From positions 11,030,180 to 11,094,179 of the forward strand of contig OZ017770.1 in NCBI GenBank assembly GCA_963969345.1: 64,000 nt of DNA. The letters run 5' to 3'. The stretch is from Turbatrix aceti. Taxonomy: Eukaryota; Nematoda; Chromadorea; Rhabditida; Panagrolaimidae. The position numbers and the translations under genes are program-made. Shown here piece by piece: positions 41,477 to 54,676 of the stretch. The notes under the pieces were generated by a model. That model worked only from the letters and a program-made list of their open reading frames with translations, searched no databases and had not been told where the DNA came from. Positions within the stretch are counted from its first letter, which is position 1. Every line of letters begins with the position of its first letter.

Positions 41477-44131
41477 TATTCGTAATATAATATAATTGTG
41501 AAAATTAAAATTTAGCATTCATTATAGAAATAATAAAAATTCACCCGCTTCGTTATTATTTGTGGACCGAAAGAATCCAACAACTTCAATAAACCTTTAA
41601 GTCAAATCAGATTAATCATCGCATCAGTAAAAAACAGGGTTTTCGATCGCTCCTGAAATCGCTCCGTTCTTCGCTCCTCTCCTGAGCGGGAGCGGAAATA
41701 ATTTAGAAAAAAAGAGCGAAAGCAGAGGGTGAGCACAAATCTTGTAGGGGAGAAAGGCGAAGGCAACTTGAGTTCAAAAAACACTAACAATTTATGGCAA
41801 TTAGATTTTTTATCATTACCGTTCACTTCAGGAATTTTATAGAGTAGATTTGTCGATAAAATTTAGACTAATTTTATCGAGTAGATTTGTCGATAAAATT
41901 AGTCTATACACCTGAAAAACTTTTGAATTTGAACTTTTGCCTCCAATTTAGCTAAAAAATTTTGAAACTTTACTTGCCGCCCGGGCGATTTCCGTTCAGC
42001 TACCGCTTTGCTCATGAGCGGGAGCGGAGCGAGTGAGAGAATGAAAAAAAAAATAAAGAGAGCGAGCGGAGCGAGCGCAAAAAAATTTAAATAAAAGGAG
42101 CGGGAGCGAAGCGAGCGGTGAAAAAGAAAAAAATAAGGAGCGGGGCAGAACGAGACGTACAAAAAGTCAAATTAGCAAATCACAAAGAAAAAAATCATTG
42201 TTCTCAATTTTGATGAACCCTGATATATAACTGGAAAAATATTAGATAATTACAACAAAAAACGCAGATCATTATCTGGCTGTGATTTTTGATAAGCAAC
42301 CATGCCAATAATTCTCCACTGGTGACAATAAGTAAACACACCACACAACTCGTCTATTGCACAGCCCCCTCCCCCCCGAATCGGGTCGGGGACGGGGGCA
42401 GAGGTAGTCGGGGGCGGAGAAAATTTGCCTTAAAACAAAAAAGGAGGCTTATTTTGAACAATTTTTTCGTATTTGCGTTGTTTTTTACCTAGTTGTGTTG
42501 TTTTTGAACCATTTTACGCGTTTGACGTCAAATTTTGTTCAATGTCGGGAGCAGGTTTCGTCGGGGACAGGGAATTTTACCCCCGTCGAGGACGGGATCT
42601 AAAGGGGTCGGGGGCCACCCCCGCGGGGACGAGGGAGGGCTGAAACCCTAAACTTGTTCGTGACCTTATTTCCGAAAAAACGCTTTTTATTGGTCAAGTT
42701 TGAAATGAAACGGGAAAAACAGCACAAAATTGACAAAAATTGTCAGGAAAAAGCATTCGCGCAAACAACTTTAAATGATTGTTGCAAAAAAACAAAACAA
42801 AAATTGCCAATTTAAAAAAAAAAAACTTTTTTGGGTAAGTGTTCAAAATTATAAAATTATTTTTAATATTTGGACTCTAATATAAAAAAAGATACTTCAG
42901 AGTACCTGAGGGGGTTCCGGTTTTATTTATTCCAAAAGTAAACGATTATGGTAGCAAAAACAGCTTTGAACCCGAGTCTTTCTTGTGTGTATTGAACAAA
43001 GTACATGCGCGCACATAAAAGTTCACGGGAGTCAAGTTCAGGTAGAGAATAACTTTCCGAATTTTGAGAATGAATATCAATCGACTTTCTCCTAACTTGA
43101 TTGACTCGCACATTGGCTTGTAGGTTCTACCGAATTCTTGTAGCCTCATAGCGGACTTATAAAAAGTTGAAGACGTCGTAAACAGGCTGCTGATTTCAAA
43201 TAAAAAATAATGCCAACAATCCGGTCGATGATAACGATGCGGTGAGTTCAAAAAAATTTTCATCCCTCAAAACTTTTCTTGGCAAAGCGCGCACAACAAA
43301 GAAAAGGTAAATTGAACGTTTCTACGCAAGTCAATGAGTTGGTTGCATGTTTGCTCTTCCTTCGTCTTCTTCCTGTAGGTTGTTGTTGTGCATTATTCAG
43401 AATTCCTCCGTCTTCCAATTCCAATATGGACGTTCAAATATTTTGTTATTAACTTCATTTTGACTTCAGTCACTCCTTTTTTCGCCTCTCCTTGGCTATG
43501 ACGCTGTGCTTTAACGATTGCTCGACTCGACAGCTTCTCCTCGTTTTTTGCCAGTTTGTATAAGTTTGCCTCTTTTTTCCGCGTTGTATTTCATGTCTGC
43601 CACCACAAACCAGTCTAATTTGTTTTTTGTCTGTTTCCAACGTACACGCAAGATGCATGAAAGCTGCGGTTGTTTTTATTGTTTTATAAGCAATTTTTTT
43701 TGCAGCTATCCTGTTCTCATGGTTTTTTACGTTGCCATTAGCGATGTTTTCGTGACTCAAATTTTCAAAACGCTGGCTTGGCCTACTATTTTTTTGTTGA
43801 GTTATCAGTTGGACAAGCGAGTGAATGTATCCTATGCCATGTCGTGGAAAAAAAATGCCCTTCACTCACTCCTGAACCCTTGCCCTCCTTCATTCTAAGA
43901 TATATCTTTCTTGATAAGCAATTCGCTGTTGATCATTCCAGTCGAATGTATAAGATGACGAGACAAGAAATACGCGATAACTCGACTCGACGAGGATAGA
44001 TCGCGATAAGGGATATACTTACTCGTAGTATCGGTTTTTCGGATTCTTTTGTGAAAGGAAAGTCGAGCAAGTATCGCGTTTTTTTCTTTGTTTGAAGCGA
44101 TGTTTTGTATTAATTTTAAATTTTTTTGCAG
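41477..44131. other. Intergenic with GAGCGGAGCG low-complexity DNA and a GC-rich repeat
   Basis: From about 41640 to 42150 the sequence is dominated by GGAGCG/GAGCGAGCG strings on a purine-rich strand. A 17-bp perfect hairpin lies at 41864-41906. A GC-rich block at 42362-42642 has ends CAGCCC and GGGCTG. The part near 43.5-44.1 kb has T-rich runs ending in CAG and may contain 5' UTR exons of the downstream gene. Confidence 0.4.
42362..42642. repeat. GC-rich block with short inverted ends
   Basis: A 281-bp island of strings such as CGGGGACGGGGGC in otherwise AT-rich DNA, starting CAGCCCCCTCCC and ending GGGAGGGCTG. The inverted ends suggest a small DNA element, but no target duplication was found. 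Confidence 0.35.
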
Positions 44132-44135
44132 CAAC

Positions 44136-47100
44136 ATGCCAAAAGATAGCTCATGCTCATCGGTGGCAGACGAATCCCTCACTTATGTACCTCATTCCAT
44201 TGTCATCAAAAAAGCTGGATATTTACAGAAATGGACTAACTACATTAAAGGCTATAGACAACGGTGGTTTGTACTGGATTCAAATGGAATTTTGAGTTAC
44301 TACAGGTTTGTTTTTATTTTGAATTTGGTCTAGCAATTGATTGATGGTTGCGGTATTTTTTTTAAGAAAAAAACATTGTAGCTGTTTGATTTGTTTTTTT
44401 GACTAAGAAAAAGTTTCGTTGTAGGATAAAAATTGAATGAATAACCTGTCAAGGAATAACGTAATCCAATTCAAAATATAAAATATGCTCAGATATTTTG
44501 TTTACAATTCTATACATTCTTTATTACAAGTTGTTTCTGTCTATATTTAACTAACTATTTAAAGAATGTTCCATGATCCCGCCGGACAAAAAGCCAGATT
44601 GAAGACTTGTCTTACCACGCAATTATTTTTTGCTCTAACCGCATTGCGTGGGGCTAAAAAAAATCTGGTTATGCAATGAATGATAAATAGACCCCTGCAG
44701 CCTGTAATTGTAATTTTTCTCTCCCTTTGAGCCTCCCCCACGTGCAACGATAACTCTGCCTGACGTGTTGTATCTTTGCTTTCTTAGTAAATATTTGATC
44801 GTTACCCTCTATAACTCATCATTTATTTGATTTCAACGTAAGTGCAGTAGACAAACGGTAGATTTTACTGTTTACTTTTTTTACAAGGTGTTTTATGCCT
44901 CCTCGCTCTCTCATTTTTTCCCATTGTATATATGTACACATTTATTTTGTCGTTTACCATTTGACTCTTTGGGGGCTGTGAGATATCATTTCCTTCATTT
45001 TTTGAAATTTTATACATGAATTTAGATTTTTGTCTACGCATCCAGCCAAAAAAACATAGAGTTTAGATAGACATGGCTCATGTCTCGGGGATATTGCAGG
45101 GGTTAAAGGTGCATAAGTTTGTTCTGGTTTATGAAGCGTTGATGGAAGGGAAAAAAAGGATAGAAGGCTGGGAGGAGCGCAGCATTCATGGCGATAACCG
45201 GACGTGTAGCACAAGCAGCGCACAGCCACAGCCAGAAATTGATTGATTTTTTTGTTTGAAAATAATACTTTTATCATTTTTGGTGTCTTATACACGATGA
45301 CAATTTGTTTTTCGCCTATTATCAGTATTCATTGATATTAATGATTTTTCTTTTTTGTGGAATTGAATGGGAAAAAATCTGAGGTTACGGCTTTATTCTG
45401 GAGCCTTTTGTTTTACGACCCTTTCTGTTTTGTTTTTATCACTACGAAAAAAATAGAACGATGCTTTCTTCTTTCTTTCCTGTTTTTTGAATTTTTTCCG
45501 GTTTGATTTTATTTTTTTGCGTTTATTGATAAAATGGTGATAGTTAGACGAGATGCGATAGTTTTTGGTTGAAATTATTTTTTTCCAATTTTTTGAGACA
45601 AGATTTTAGGTTTGTTGTATTTTCATGGCACTTAAGAAACGGTTGCGCAAAGCTGCAAGTCATTTCAATTGCTATACCCGAAGGTTTTTTGATAAATTAA
45701 AAATTAATTTTACTTTTTTTTAATTAATTTTTTTTTCAGAGGATGCGAAGATGTCGGACACGCGTGCAGAGGGAGCCTGAATCTTCGGGAATCCCAAATC
45801 CATACCGATCCTGCGACTTGCAATTTGGTGAGTTTGATATTTTAATTTTTTTGTGAATTTTTGAGAATGTTTAATTTTTTTAGTCCATTTCTGCATCATC
45901 CCAAGTCTTTCACCTGAAAGCCAATGATGAAGTTGATCGACAACAATGGCTTCAAGCACTTGAATACTCACGTCATTGTGCAATAAAAAAAGCTGATTCA
46001 GACGAAGACGATGAGGCTACCAATACTTCCCTGTCAAACATACGTGATGTTCTTGATAGCCTACACGTGAATCTTGATATGGCTGTCAGCGATGTCCGTA
46101 ACGCAGATGGGCAAATCAGTAAGGAGTTATTCTTTTGTGACACACATTTTTAGAAAACTTTTCTTTTTAGAAAAATTGCTGAATGAAACAGTAAAAACGA
46201 CGGGAACAAAAGTCGACGACAAAATTACGACTATTCGAAAGCTGACTGATGAATTGGTTAATGTATACATTTTTTTATTTTTTGTGACACATGAATACAG
46301 TATTTTTCAGACTGTAAATAACGTCGCGACATTAACAAAAAAAGACGTCAAAATTCTTGCCAGATACGTTGCAAATGAACACGATCAGCGCTTACAACTT
46401 CAGGAACAAATTGAAACACTCGCCAAGCAGCATAGCAAGCTTGAACGCGTTGCCTTCAACAATTCCACTGCGGATCAGCTTCGTAAGTACTACACTGTAG
46501 TCTAGCGCATCCGGGCACGTAACAAATATTGTTTACAGCATTCACGGAAAGCGATGATGAATTTCACGACGCGGTCGACGATTTTCAAGCGGATGCCGAT
46601 GAGAGAAATTCAAATTCAAGTCTGCAGAGTTCAATTGATCGAAATGATCGCGAAATGTTTTCCGCCGAAATTGTTACCCCACGCGATGACACATCGAGCG
46701 GGGTAGATACAAGTTCTGTCAATACTTCGTCTTCAATTGTGAAAGCAATTTCAAAGAAACGACGGGAAACAATTCCGGAAAGACTTGAAGCAAGCATTTC
46801 TCTGTGGTCAATTATGCGAAATTGCATCGGGAAGGATTTGACCAAGATTCCCATGCCGGTATGTGTTCAAGCTTATTTTTTGCAAACCGTCGTAATTTTT
46901 TTGTATTTTTTTGCAGGTGCACTTTAATGAGCCCCTATCGGTTTTGCAAAGAATCACGGAAGATCTTGAATACGCTTACCTCCTCGACCGGGGTGCACAC
47001 AAGAGTTCTCTCGAACAATTGTGTTTTGTAGCCGCGTACGCCATAAGCTGCTATTCAACGACTGGTAGTCGAACGACCAAACCCTTCAATCCGCTGCTGG

Positions 47101-48114
47101 GTGAAACGTATGAATGTGATAGGAGTGATGATCTTGGATGGAAGTCGGTTGCCGAACAGGTTTCACACCATCCACCCGCCTCGGCTCACCATGCAGAAGG
47201 CAAGGATTGGATTATGTATCAAGATTTTTCCCTTGTATCAAGGTTCAGAGGTAAGTACCTCTCTGTCACGCCGACTGGGGTCACGCATGTCAAGTACAAG
47301 AATCAAAAAAATATTTACACATTCCGAAAGATTACAACTACTGTACACAATATTATTGTTGGAAAGTTATGGATTGATAATCACGGTGATATGGTTATTG
47401 AGAACCATGGTACCGGTGAACGGTGTGTGCTGGTCTTCAACGCGTATAATTATTTTTCATCTGAGAAACCGCGAAAGGTAGGGTTAAATTTTTTATTTTT
47501 TATTTAAAAAAAATATGGAAAAAATTTTAGGTGACAGGATTTGTGAAAGACAGCAGCGGTAACACCAGGTATGCCATCCAGGGCTATTGGGACAAGTATG
47601 TCGACGTCATGGAAGTTACGAAGTGCGACATGAGTTTGAGCTCAAAAGGCATCGTAGAAACAAACGCGGCCAAGCGTCTCTGGACCATCAATCCTCCTTA
47701 GTGAGTCTTTTTTATAGAAAAATAATAGTTCTTTTTTTGCTGTTTTTCAGTCCCAATAATGAAAAAATGTATCACTTTACAAAGCTTGCAATTCAACTCA
47801 ACGAAATGGAAGAAGGAATTGCTCCTACCGATTCTCGACATCGTCCTGACCAGCGATTGATGGAGATTGGCCAGTGGAACGAAGCCAACAAGAAGAAATC
47901 CGAAGTTGAAGACAAGCAACGCGTCGCGCGAAAGAAGCGTGAGGTCGAGGTCGAATCAGCCATGTCCAGAGGCAAGGTATACCCGGAGTACAAGCCATCG
48001 TGGTTCGAAAAAACCCAAGATCAATATACCGGCACCGTAATTCACATTTTCAAAAAGGATTACTGGGATTGCAAGGCAAATGGTGACTGGAGTCGTTGTC
48101 CAGATATTTTTTAA
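44136..48114 (+). CDS. Oxysterol-binding protein (OSBP type)
   Basis: Nine exons (44136-44305, 45740-45827, 45884-46118, 46171-46262, 46311-46482, 46539-46858, 46917-47477, 47531-47700, 47751-48114) join in phase to 723 residues. A PH domain (about 25-120) contains [21 protein letters not shown] coiled-coil-like stretch (about 190-250) follows. An FFAT-like motif, EFHDAVD after an acidic SDDE run (about 257-266), should bind VAP proteins at the ER. The sterol/lipid transfer domain (about 345 to the end) carries the family fingerprint EQVSHHPP (439-446). OSBP exchanges sterol and PI4P at ER-Golgi contacts (family knowledge). The start ATG is 4 bases behind a TTTTTTTGCAG acceptor. The first intron is 1434 nt, far longer than the rest. 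The third position of the FFAT core is His instead of Phe/Tyr. Confidence 0.93.
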
Positions 48115-48450
48115 ACACGTGAGATAGAGAAAACAAAGAGCTTCTGTTTCTGATTTTGAAATGTCTATAAAAAAGTGATAAACGTATACGTGTTATTGAC
48201 TGTGAGGGAAAATGAGGGGCAACAGGATGACAATGGCGTCATGAGTGAAACCAATTTTTGTAATAATAAAAAACAATTTTTTTTACTTTATTCAATTAAA
48301 AACAAAAAAAAAATTCCAATATTTTTTCATTTTGCCATAAATTCAAAAACTTGTGTAAAAATTATTTATAAAACAAAAATCATGTCAAATGATTCTGAAT
48401 GGAATAGTATATGATTGAAGTCTGAAAGATACGTACATAGTGTCTGGTCA
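48115..48450. other. Short intergenic between convergent genes
   Basis: It holds the 3' ends of the OSBP gene (+) and the Yippee-like gene (-). Nothing else is seen. Confidence 0.5.
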
Positions 48451-48954
48451 TCATACATTGACATCCGTGCTTGTGGTTTTAGACCGCTTGGCGTCTCTAC
48501 CTCGTTCCAACGGATCAATAAAACCTTCGACAAAATTGAGAAACTCAATCTCGAGGACATACGAGCCTTCTTTGTACATTTCCGTTGCGTTGTACGCCAT
48601 GTCGTAGTACCAGCCAATTTTTGTCTGAAAACCAGCATGCCACAAAAAATCAAAAATGAAAACTTACGAGGCATATGCTACAGCGAACGTCGCGAACAAT
48701 GTGCTTGCCCGTCATCATGTCTCGTTCTGTGGATTCGTTATCTGGCAGAATGTTAACAACGTGTTTGAAGAGATATGCCTTACCAGTGGTTCCTGAAGCA
48801 CAAAAATTACATGAGCACACATGTTTTCGGGATTTTTCATACCTTGAAAGTTTTTAGACAATATCAATTTGGCACTAGACAGACAAGTCTTACACCTGGC
48901 ACAAACGTATATTCCGAGAGGATCGTTGAGAAATTCGATGAATGGGATTCCCAT
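48451..48954 (-). CDS. Yippee-like (YPEL) zinc-binding protein
   Basis: Three exons (48954-48843, 48792-48668, 48624-48451) join in phase to 136 residues. The Yippee fold is marked by two Cys pairs, YVCARCKTCLS near residue 20 and VRCSICLTKIGWYY in the middle, with TGKAYLFKHVVN and MMTGKHIVRDV between them and YKEGSYVLE after. These match the family pattern CxxC...GxAYLF...TGxHxVxDxxC...KxGWxYxxA...YKEG. The size is typical for the family. YPEL proteins are small zinc proteins of nucleus or centrosome and YPEL5 belongs to the CTLH/GID ubiquitin ligase complex; which paralogue this is remains open. The C-terminal 30 residues are basic and specific. A T-rich acceptor (GTTCAACAG) precedes the ATG by 4 bases. 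Confidence 0.88.
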
Positions 48955-49669
48955 TTTCCTGTTGAACAAAAAATTAATTTGGGAAAAACTTTTTCGGTCT
49001 AAAACAAAGTGAAAAAAATATTTTTCGGTGTATCGATTTGAAACAAAAAGCAAAAAAAAAATTATTCCAATTGTATGATGAAGAATGGAACAACCAACAA
49101 CATTCGTATTGAAAAATGCACAAAACGAAGAAACAAATCAATGATGAGAATAAACACATCCAACCAGTTATATTTCGCGAGGGTGTAATTTGTATTCGAT
49201 CGATAATGCAAAATCCAGCCCCCAGCCCATCAGGCAAGAAATGCAGGTTAACAAAAATAATCCATACAAAGCCACATACTACAAAGTAAAAAATTGGGGG
49301 TAACCTCCTTCTCCTCGTTTGCTGTCACATGGTTTTTCTTTTTCTAAATATTTCAAAGTGTAACACAGAGGCAGCAGCGCATCGTTAAACAACACAAACA
49401 CAGCGCACCACGACTAGTCTACTAGTATGGCGACCACTATAACTACTACCAAAAACATTGAGAAAGTGTAAAATATAAAATTTTGAGGCTTGCGGGAAAA
49501 AAGAAAATGTAATATTTTGAACAGGTACTGGCAAAAAAAATTTCCCAAAAAATATTTAAAAAATTTTATTCAGTGAAACACGAAAACATAAGAGCAAAAA
49601 ACAATAGATTAAAAAAATAAAAATGGGGGACGCAGTATCAATATTAAAAACCGATCAAAAAGCAGCTTG
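48955..49669. other. AT-rich intergenic
   Basis: No gene or repeat recognised. It probably contains the 3' UTR of the capping-protein gene. Confidence 0.4.
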
Positions 49670-50785
49670 TCAATGCGTGGCCGTGTTGAAGAGCTTTGGA
49701 CGAAGCCACTTATACTTGGTGCCATTTTTGGGAAGACGTCGAACGAATTCCTTGGCATCGACGTCGCAAAATCGGTTGATCAGCTTGAAGATGTTGTCGT
49801 ACTGTGCGACTTCGAAGGCCATAATGGCGCTGATAAGGTCACCAGGTGCTTTGGTTGCGGAACTCTGAAAAAATGGCACAAAATAAATTTTTTTTCGAAT
49901 TAAAAATTTGGAGGTAACCCTTTTGAAGTCAGTCTGAAAATATGGGATAGGTCCAAAAATATTTTATGGCATGTCCAATTTGCTTACTTTTCCAAAAAAA
50001 AAAATTATCACGAAATTGAATCCCAACAATCAAAAAAAAATTCTATCATAATTTTTCTCCCCTAATGAAAATCTCACCGAAGAATAAGGCTTGAGAATTT
50101 TGGTAGTAGTATGATTGTACATGACGTTGCAGTCTTCGTAGTAGTGAGTCTGTACGGCAATGTTAGCAACGATTTCAGTATCATCGGTAAATTCGGCAGG
50201 AATATCGTAGGTAGCATACCATGAACCCGAATAGAGAGCCTTTCCGTTGTGCTTGAACGACGAAATGACAATTTTGTGAGTCTTAGCACCTGGAAAGACA
50301 ACGCCAGCACCATGCTTGAAGTAGTGGCTGCTGATGTATGCGTCGAGAACAGTCTGAATGGAGCTACGCCAATCAGACGCGGGAATGACTGGAAGGTTCG
50401 TCGCAGGTTGGATATCAGAGACAGTCTTGTTCAGGTAATCGAACGTAAACGTCTTCTGTAGACGAGGATCAAAGTACCTGCCACCACCCGGAACAAGTTG
50501 GATAAAGTTGAGGTCAGAAATCACTGTCTGTAATAAAAGAACTTCGTTGTTAAATTATCATTTATAAAAACATACTTTTTGGCCGTTAGAAAGATCTACT
50601 GGCATGTAGGAACGATGGAGGTGCTTAGGTGCACTAGTTTTGAGGTGGTTATCAAGGCTCTTGGCAGCATCTGGATGGCGTCGAGTCAGAGTTTCACACG
50701 CGTTGAAAGCCTGCGTGTACTCGCCATTCGGCACCTGATCCAGCATTTTGGTAAGAAACACATCAAGCGAGCCCTTGTCGCCCAT
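49670..50785 (-). CDS. F-actin capping protein subunit alpha
   Basis: Three exons (50785-50576, 50527-50078, 49864-49670) join in phase to 284 residues, almost exactly the family length (about 286). The N-terminus has VPNGEYTQAFN, matching the APPGEFNEVFN region. The middle shows GGRYFDPRLQKTFTFDYL, the counterpart of the SRFLDPRNKISFKFDHL region, and the diagnostic VQTHYYEDCNV. The last exon has a C-terminal amphipathic stretch ending in the basic KYKWLRPKLFN. CapZ alpha pairs with the beta subunit and caps actin barbed ends. The start was chosen because it aligns with the family N-terminus; the exon extends 35 nt further to an acceptor. Overall the sequence is rather diverged. Confidence 0.9.
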
Positions 50786-51987
50786 GATGGTAGAGGAATA
50801 GCTCAGATAGCAATAAACCACTGAAAAAGCTAGTTGTTCATAAAATGACTAATCGAGGAGACCTCGATTCGCGTTGGGGACATCAGGAAAAATCAATAAT
50901 CGTCACACATTTGGAGAGGGAGTGAAAGGGAGTAAGAAATGGACGAAAGGGGCATAGTTGTGACGAGAGTGAATTATTTGAGGATTCATAATTTCGTTAA
51001 GCATAACGCACATGAGGCAACACAAAATCGACGAAAATAAAATTGCAACAATCAAATGGAGCAATTAAAACAAAACGCACGATGGCAGAAAATCAATTGG
51101 GAGCACTAAACAAGTCACAGTGGATTGTAGAGGGCAAAAAACATCAAACATGCATGCAGGAAAACAATTTTATGCGTGTACAAATCGGACATTTTGACTG
51201 ATGATTCATCGAGGTGGCAGTGCTATGTTTTACAGGTGAGCAACGGACACAACGGACGTTGACCTCAAGATTCGCCTGTGAACAGAACTTTATTTCTGGC
51301 CTGTACACCAGACTGATGACGAATACATCCATCATACAACCAACAAGCATAAACAATTCATTCCCTGCGTGGAGGGAGAATTGGGAGTACAAGAGAGCGA
51401 GCAAAGTAAGGAAGAAAACAACATCCTCGTCCTCGCCCTCCCTCATGTCATGTCAAGTCGGAGAGACGGTTTAGTGTCCAAGGCACACACATAAACACAC
51501 ACCCGCGCTCTGTGCAAAAGAAATGCATTGCACAATGGATAATTGGAATCAGTATCAGTTACAAGGGCAAATCCATACAAAAAAGAAGCCTTTATCAAGG
51601 AAGAACGGAAGAGTTAATCTTGGTGAATTTAGATAGACGCGCTCTGCTGGCCAGTTGAATAAACGCACATCCATTCTTTCCCACATTTTGTTCTTTCGCG
51701 TAGAGACCACAAAGCGCACACGCAGTCGTAGTCTCCGCGATCGCTGCTAAGCTGCTGCACAATTCAACCTTTGTTGTTTAGGTTTGACGTTGTTTGACGA
51801 GACGAGACGAGACTCTCCAGGGCTTCCTGCTTCCTGTTTTATCGATAGCTCTCTGAATTAATGTTTTTTATGTTGTTATCATGACTCGTGTCTCTTCCGC
51901 TCTTCCAAGGTGTTTTATGCAAGGCCGTGGTGAAATTGCCGTGGTGAAATCACAGATATTTATTTGTTACTTATCTAGCAACTTGTA
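50786..51987. other. Divergent intergenic region (shared promoter side)
   Basis: It lies between the minus-strand capping-protein gene and the plus-strand SLC38A9-like gene. No gene is recognised. It is somewhat less AT-rich at 51640-51800. It likely holds both promoters. Confidence 0.4.
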
Positions 51988-54371
51988 ATGATGCGGTTGA
52001 AACTATTTAGACCCATGGCTTCTTACGGGGCACTCAACGAGACCCAGGGCAGCGACGAGGAGTTGACGGTTCCGAGTGTACCGCTGGGATCCAGGTTTGT
52101 AGTTTTTCGTTTCTTGAATGAGGAATGATGAAAGTGGTTTTTTAGCTTCCCCGGAACGGGTACCGGTGCACCGGCAGGCCTCACGCAGCAGAATGGCAGA
52201 CGACGACCCTATCATTTCGTCGGAACGGGTGATATGGGATCGAGGAGCTCGATTCAGTCTTCGAATCGAGGATCTACGGCTGACTTCCACCGGGAGCACA
52301 ACATGTCTATTCGCTATCGTTACCTCAATCGACTCGATCCTGGCGGAACGCATTTTGTGAGTTTTTATGACTATTTGCAGGCTGGAATGAGTTTTTTGGT
52401 GAGTTTTAGGTCATGCCTGAGCACGTTCTGCCGGATAACATGTTTTCCATCTTACCGTTCGATGATTTCAAGGATACCGCCGGCAAGCAGGGAAGTATTG
52501 TTACCATGTGAGTCTTTCTACCGTCAAAAAGCCTTATTGACTTTTGAGTGACTTTTAGCTTTTCAATCTGGAATACGATGATGGGTACGAGTCTCCTCGT
52601 CATGCCCTGGGGCCTCCAGCAAGCCGGGCTTGGTTTTGGACTATTTCTCATGCTTTTTATGTGTTTTATCGCTCTCTACACCGCTTATCGTGTTGTTCAG
52701 AGTCCCAAGGGATTGAGTATGTTACTTTTTTTAATTAAATTTGTTTTTTGCTTTTTAGCACTGTCAGTTGAGGCCAGCAATGCTGAATTTTCGGACGTTT
52801 GCCGCTTTTTTGGCGGCGTTTGGGGAGAATACGTTGCAGTCTTTTTTTCTGTCATTGTACTCATCGGTGGCGTCGTCGTATACTGGGTACTGATGTCGAA
52901 TTTCTTCTTTTATACCGGAAATATCGTTTACGGTGGGTTTTTATTTCTTTGTGTTTTTATTTTTTTTGTATTGTTTAGAAGCTCTCGAACCGAACAATTC
53001 AATTATCCCGATAATGGCAAACAAAACGTTCACCTGCGATGTCTACTGTCCTTTGCCTACCATGAGTTACAATCAGGTGTATGACTTGATTTACGATACG
53101 GCAGAAACCGTTGCCAGCGATCTGCAGGCCAAGGTTTTTTCGTTTGAGAAGTTGTGGTCTCTTCAGGTTGGTTTTTGCGTGAGTAAGGCTCATGGATTGC
53201 TTTCATAGTTGTTGATTTCAGGGCACAGTTCCCGTCTACCTGGGCATTCTGACATTTCCTTTGCTCAATTTTAAATCTCCAACTTTCTTCACCAAGTTTA
53301 ACGTACTTGGCACGGTTTCGGTGATTTATCTGTTGGTTTTCACATTTTCAAAGGCCTATGAGTGCGGATTTAACATGAACTTCACCGATCCGCATTCTGA
53401 GAATTACGTTGCACGTGAGTTGGGGTCAGATATTTTTTTTGCAATGATTTGGTGTCAAAAATCATTTTTTTGCGATCTGTGATTTTTTCAGTATTCAACT
53501 GGAACTTCCCGGCTCTCAGTGGCACATTGGCGTTGTCGTACTTCATTCACAACGCTGTTCTGACGATTTTGCGAAACCAGAAAAATCCTGAAAATAACGT
53601 AAGCCAATTGATTCTAGTTTAGGTATTTTTGGACAACGATATTTTTCAGGCTCGAGATTTATCAATCGGTTTCATCCTCGCGGCACTATGCTACATTTTT
53701 ATTGGTTTCTTCTTCTTTGCTGCATTTCCGACGCATCGTTCTTGCATCGCAGACAACTTTTTGAACAATTTTGGCTCGGGTGATGTGATGAGTGCCACTG
53801 CCAGACTTTTTTTACTCTTTCAAATGCTCACCGTTTTACCGCTACTGATTTACCTCATCCGGGCTCAGCTTAGCTACATCGTTACCGGTGACATGTATCC
53901 AGGGTGTGTTTTTATTTTTTTAAATGTTGTCTGCAACGCAAAATTTACTACGGAAAACTATTATATATATTTTTGTTTACAATTTTTTTTTGCTTACAAA
54001 TATATCTGGATAAATATATTATAGAAAATTTAAATTATCTTTTGTAATTACTAATTTTTAGTTTGAAATGGGTCGCTCTCATCAACCTGTGCATCGTCTG
54101 TGTAGCCATCTTTTTTGCCATGTTTTTTCCTCACGTGGGAAGTATTGTTCGGTATGTAAACAGTTTTTTTGTTATTTCTTGTATTAAACAGTGAATTTTT
54201 TTCAGCTACGTTGGATCGCTCTCGGGTATGGTTTACATCTTCGCTCTGCCTTGTCTCATTCACCTTTGTCGCCTTCGTCTCCGAAATGCCTTGACTACTG
54301 ATCAAATTGCTATACATGGTGTCATCATCTCACTTGGTATTCTTAACCTTGTTTCTCAGTTTTTCGTTTAA
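51988..54371 (+). CDS. SLC38A9-like lysosomal amino-acid transporter
   Basis: Eleven exons (51988-52094, 52146-52356, 52410-52507, 52559-52716, 52759-52932, 52979-53166, 53222-53414, 53492-53598, 53650-53903, 54062-54151, 54206-54371) join in phase to 581 residues; human SLC38A9 has 561. The N-terminal cytosolic part has RRPYHF and [10 protein letters not shown], the region that in SLC38A9 contacts the Rag-Ragulator complex. The first membrane helix reads [18 protein letters not shown], the AAAP/SLC38 signature. Further family strings are [31 protein letters not shown] and [15 protein letters not shown]. The luminal loop has Cys residues and N-glycosylation sites. In mammals the protein senses lysosomal arginine for mTORC1 (family knowledge). 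Two later in-frame ATGs (51991 and 52015) are alternative starts. Confidence 0.92.
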
Positions 54372-54559
54372 TTTTTAATTTTTGGACAATTTTTTGCGAT
54401 TTTTTATCGTTCGATAGTCTTCATTTTTTACGAGTTTTTTTTTAATTTTTTAGTTTTTCTGGTCTCTGGCACATGTCACGTTTTTATTTAGCATACGAGT
54501 TTTTTTTAGTACGTTAATTATTGCCTTTCGAAAAAAGATTCCTTGCTGTTGTTGCATTT

Positions 54560-54676
54560 TTTTTAATCATAAATAAATTCGCGAGATTGAACTTATTATT
54601 TGTGAATGAAAGGTTTTCAATCCTGGAAGTATTTGCTACATCATTGAGGTGAAAAAAGTATTGCATGGTTTGCAGC
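54560..54676 (+). promoter_or_regulatory. Possible intercistronic region: polyadenylation signal then 3' splice site
   Basis: AATAAA at about 54571 ends the SLC38A9-like gene. About 105 bases later GGTTTGCAG at about 54676 could serve as a trans-splice acceptor for the next gene, with an ATG at 54689. This spacing is that of nematode operons. No spliced leader can be seen in the window, so this remains a hypothesis. Confidence 0.35.

Noticed and set aside
43470..43898. Overlapping 126- to 131-codon frames on both strands upstream of the OSBP gene
   Set aside because: No domain on either strand; the region has T-rich acceptors and is more likely 5' untranslated or intronic.
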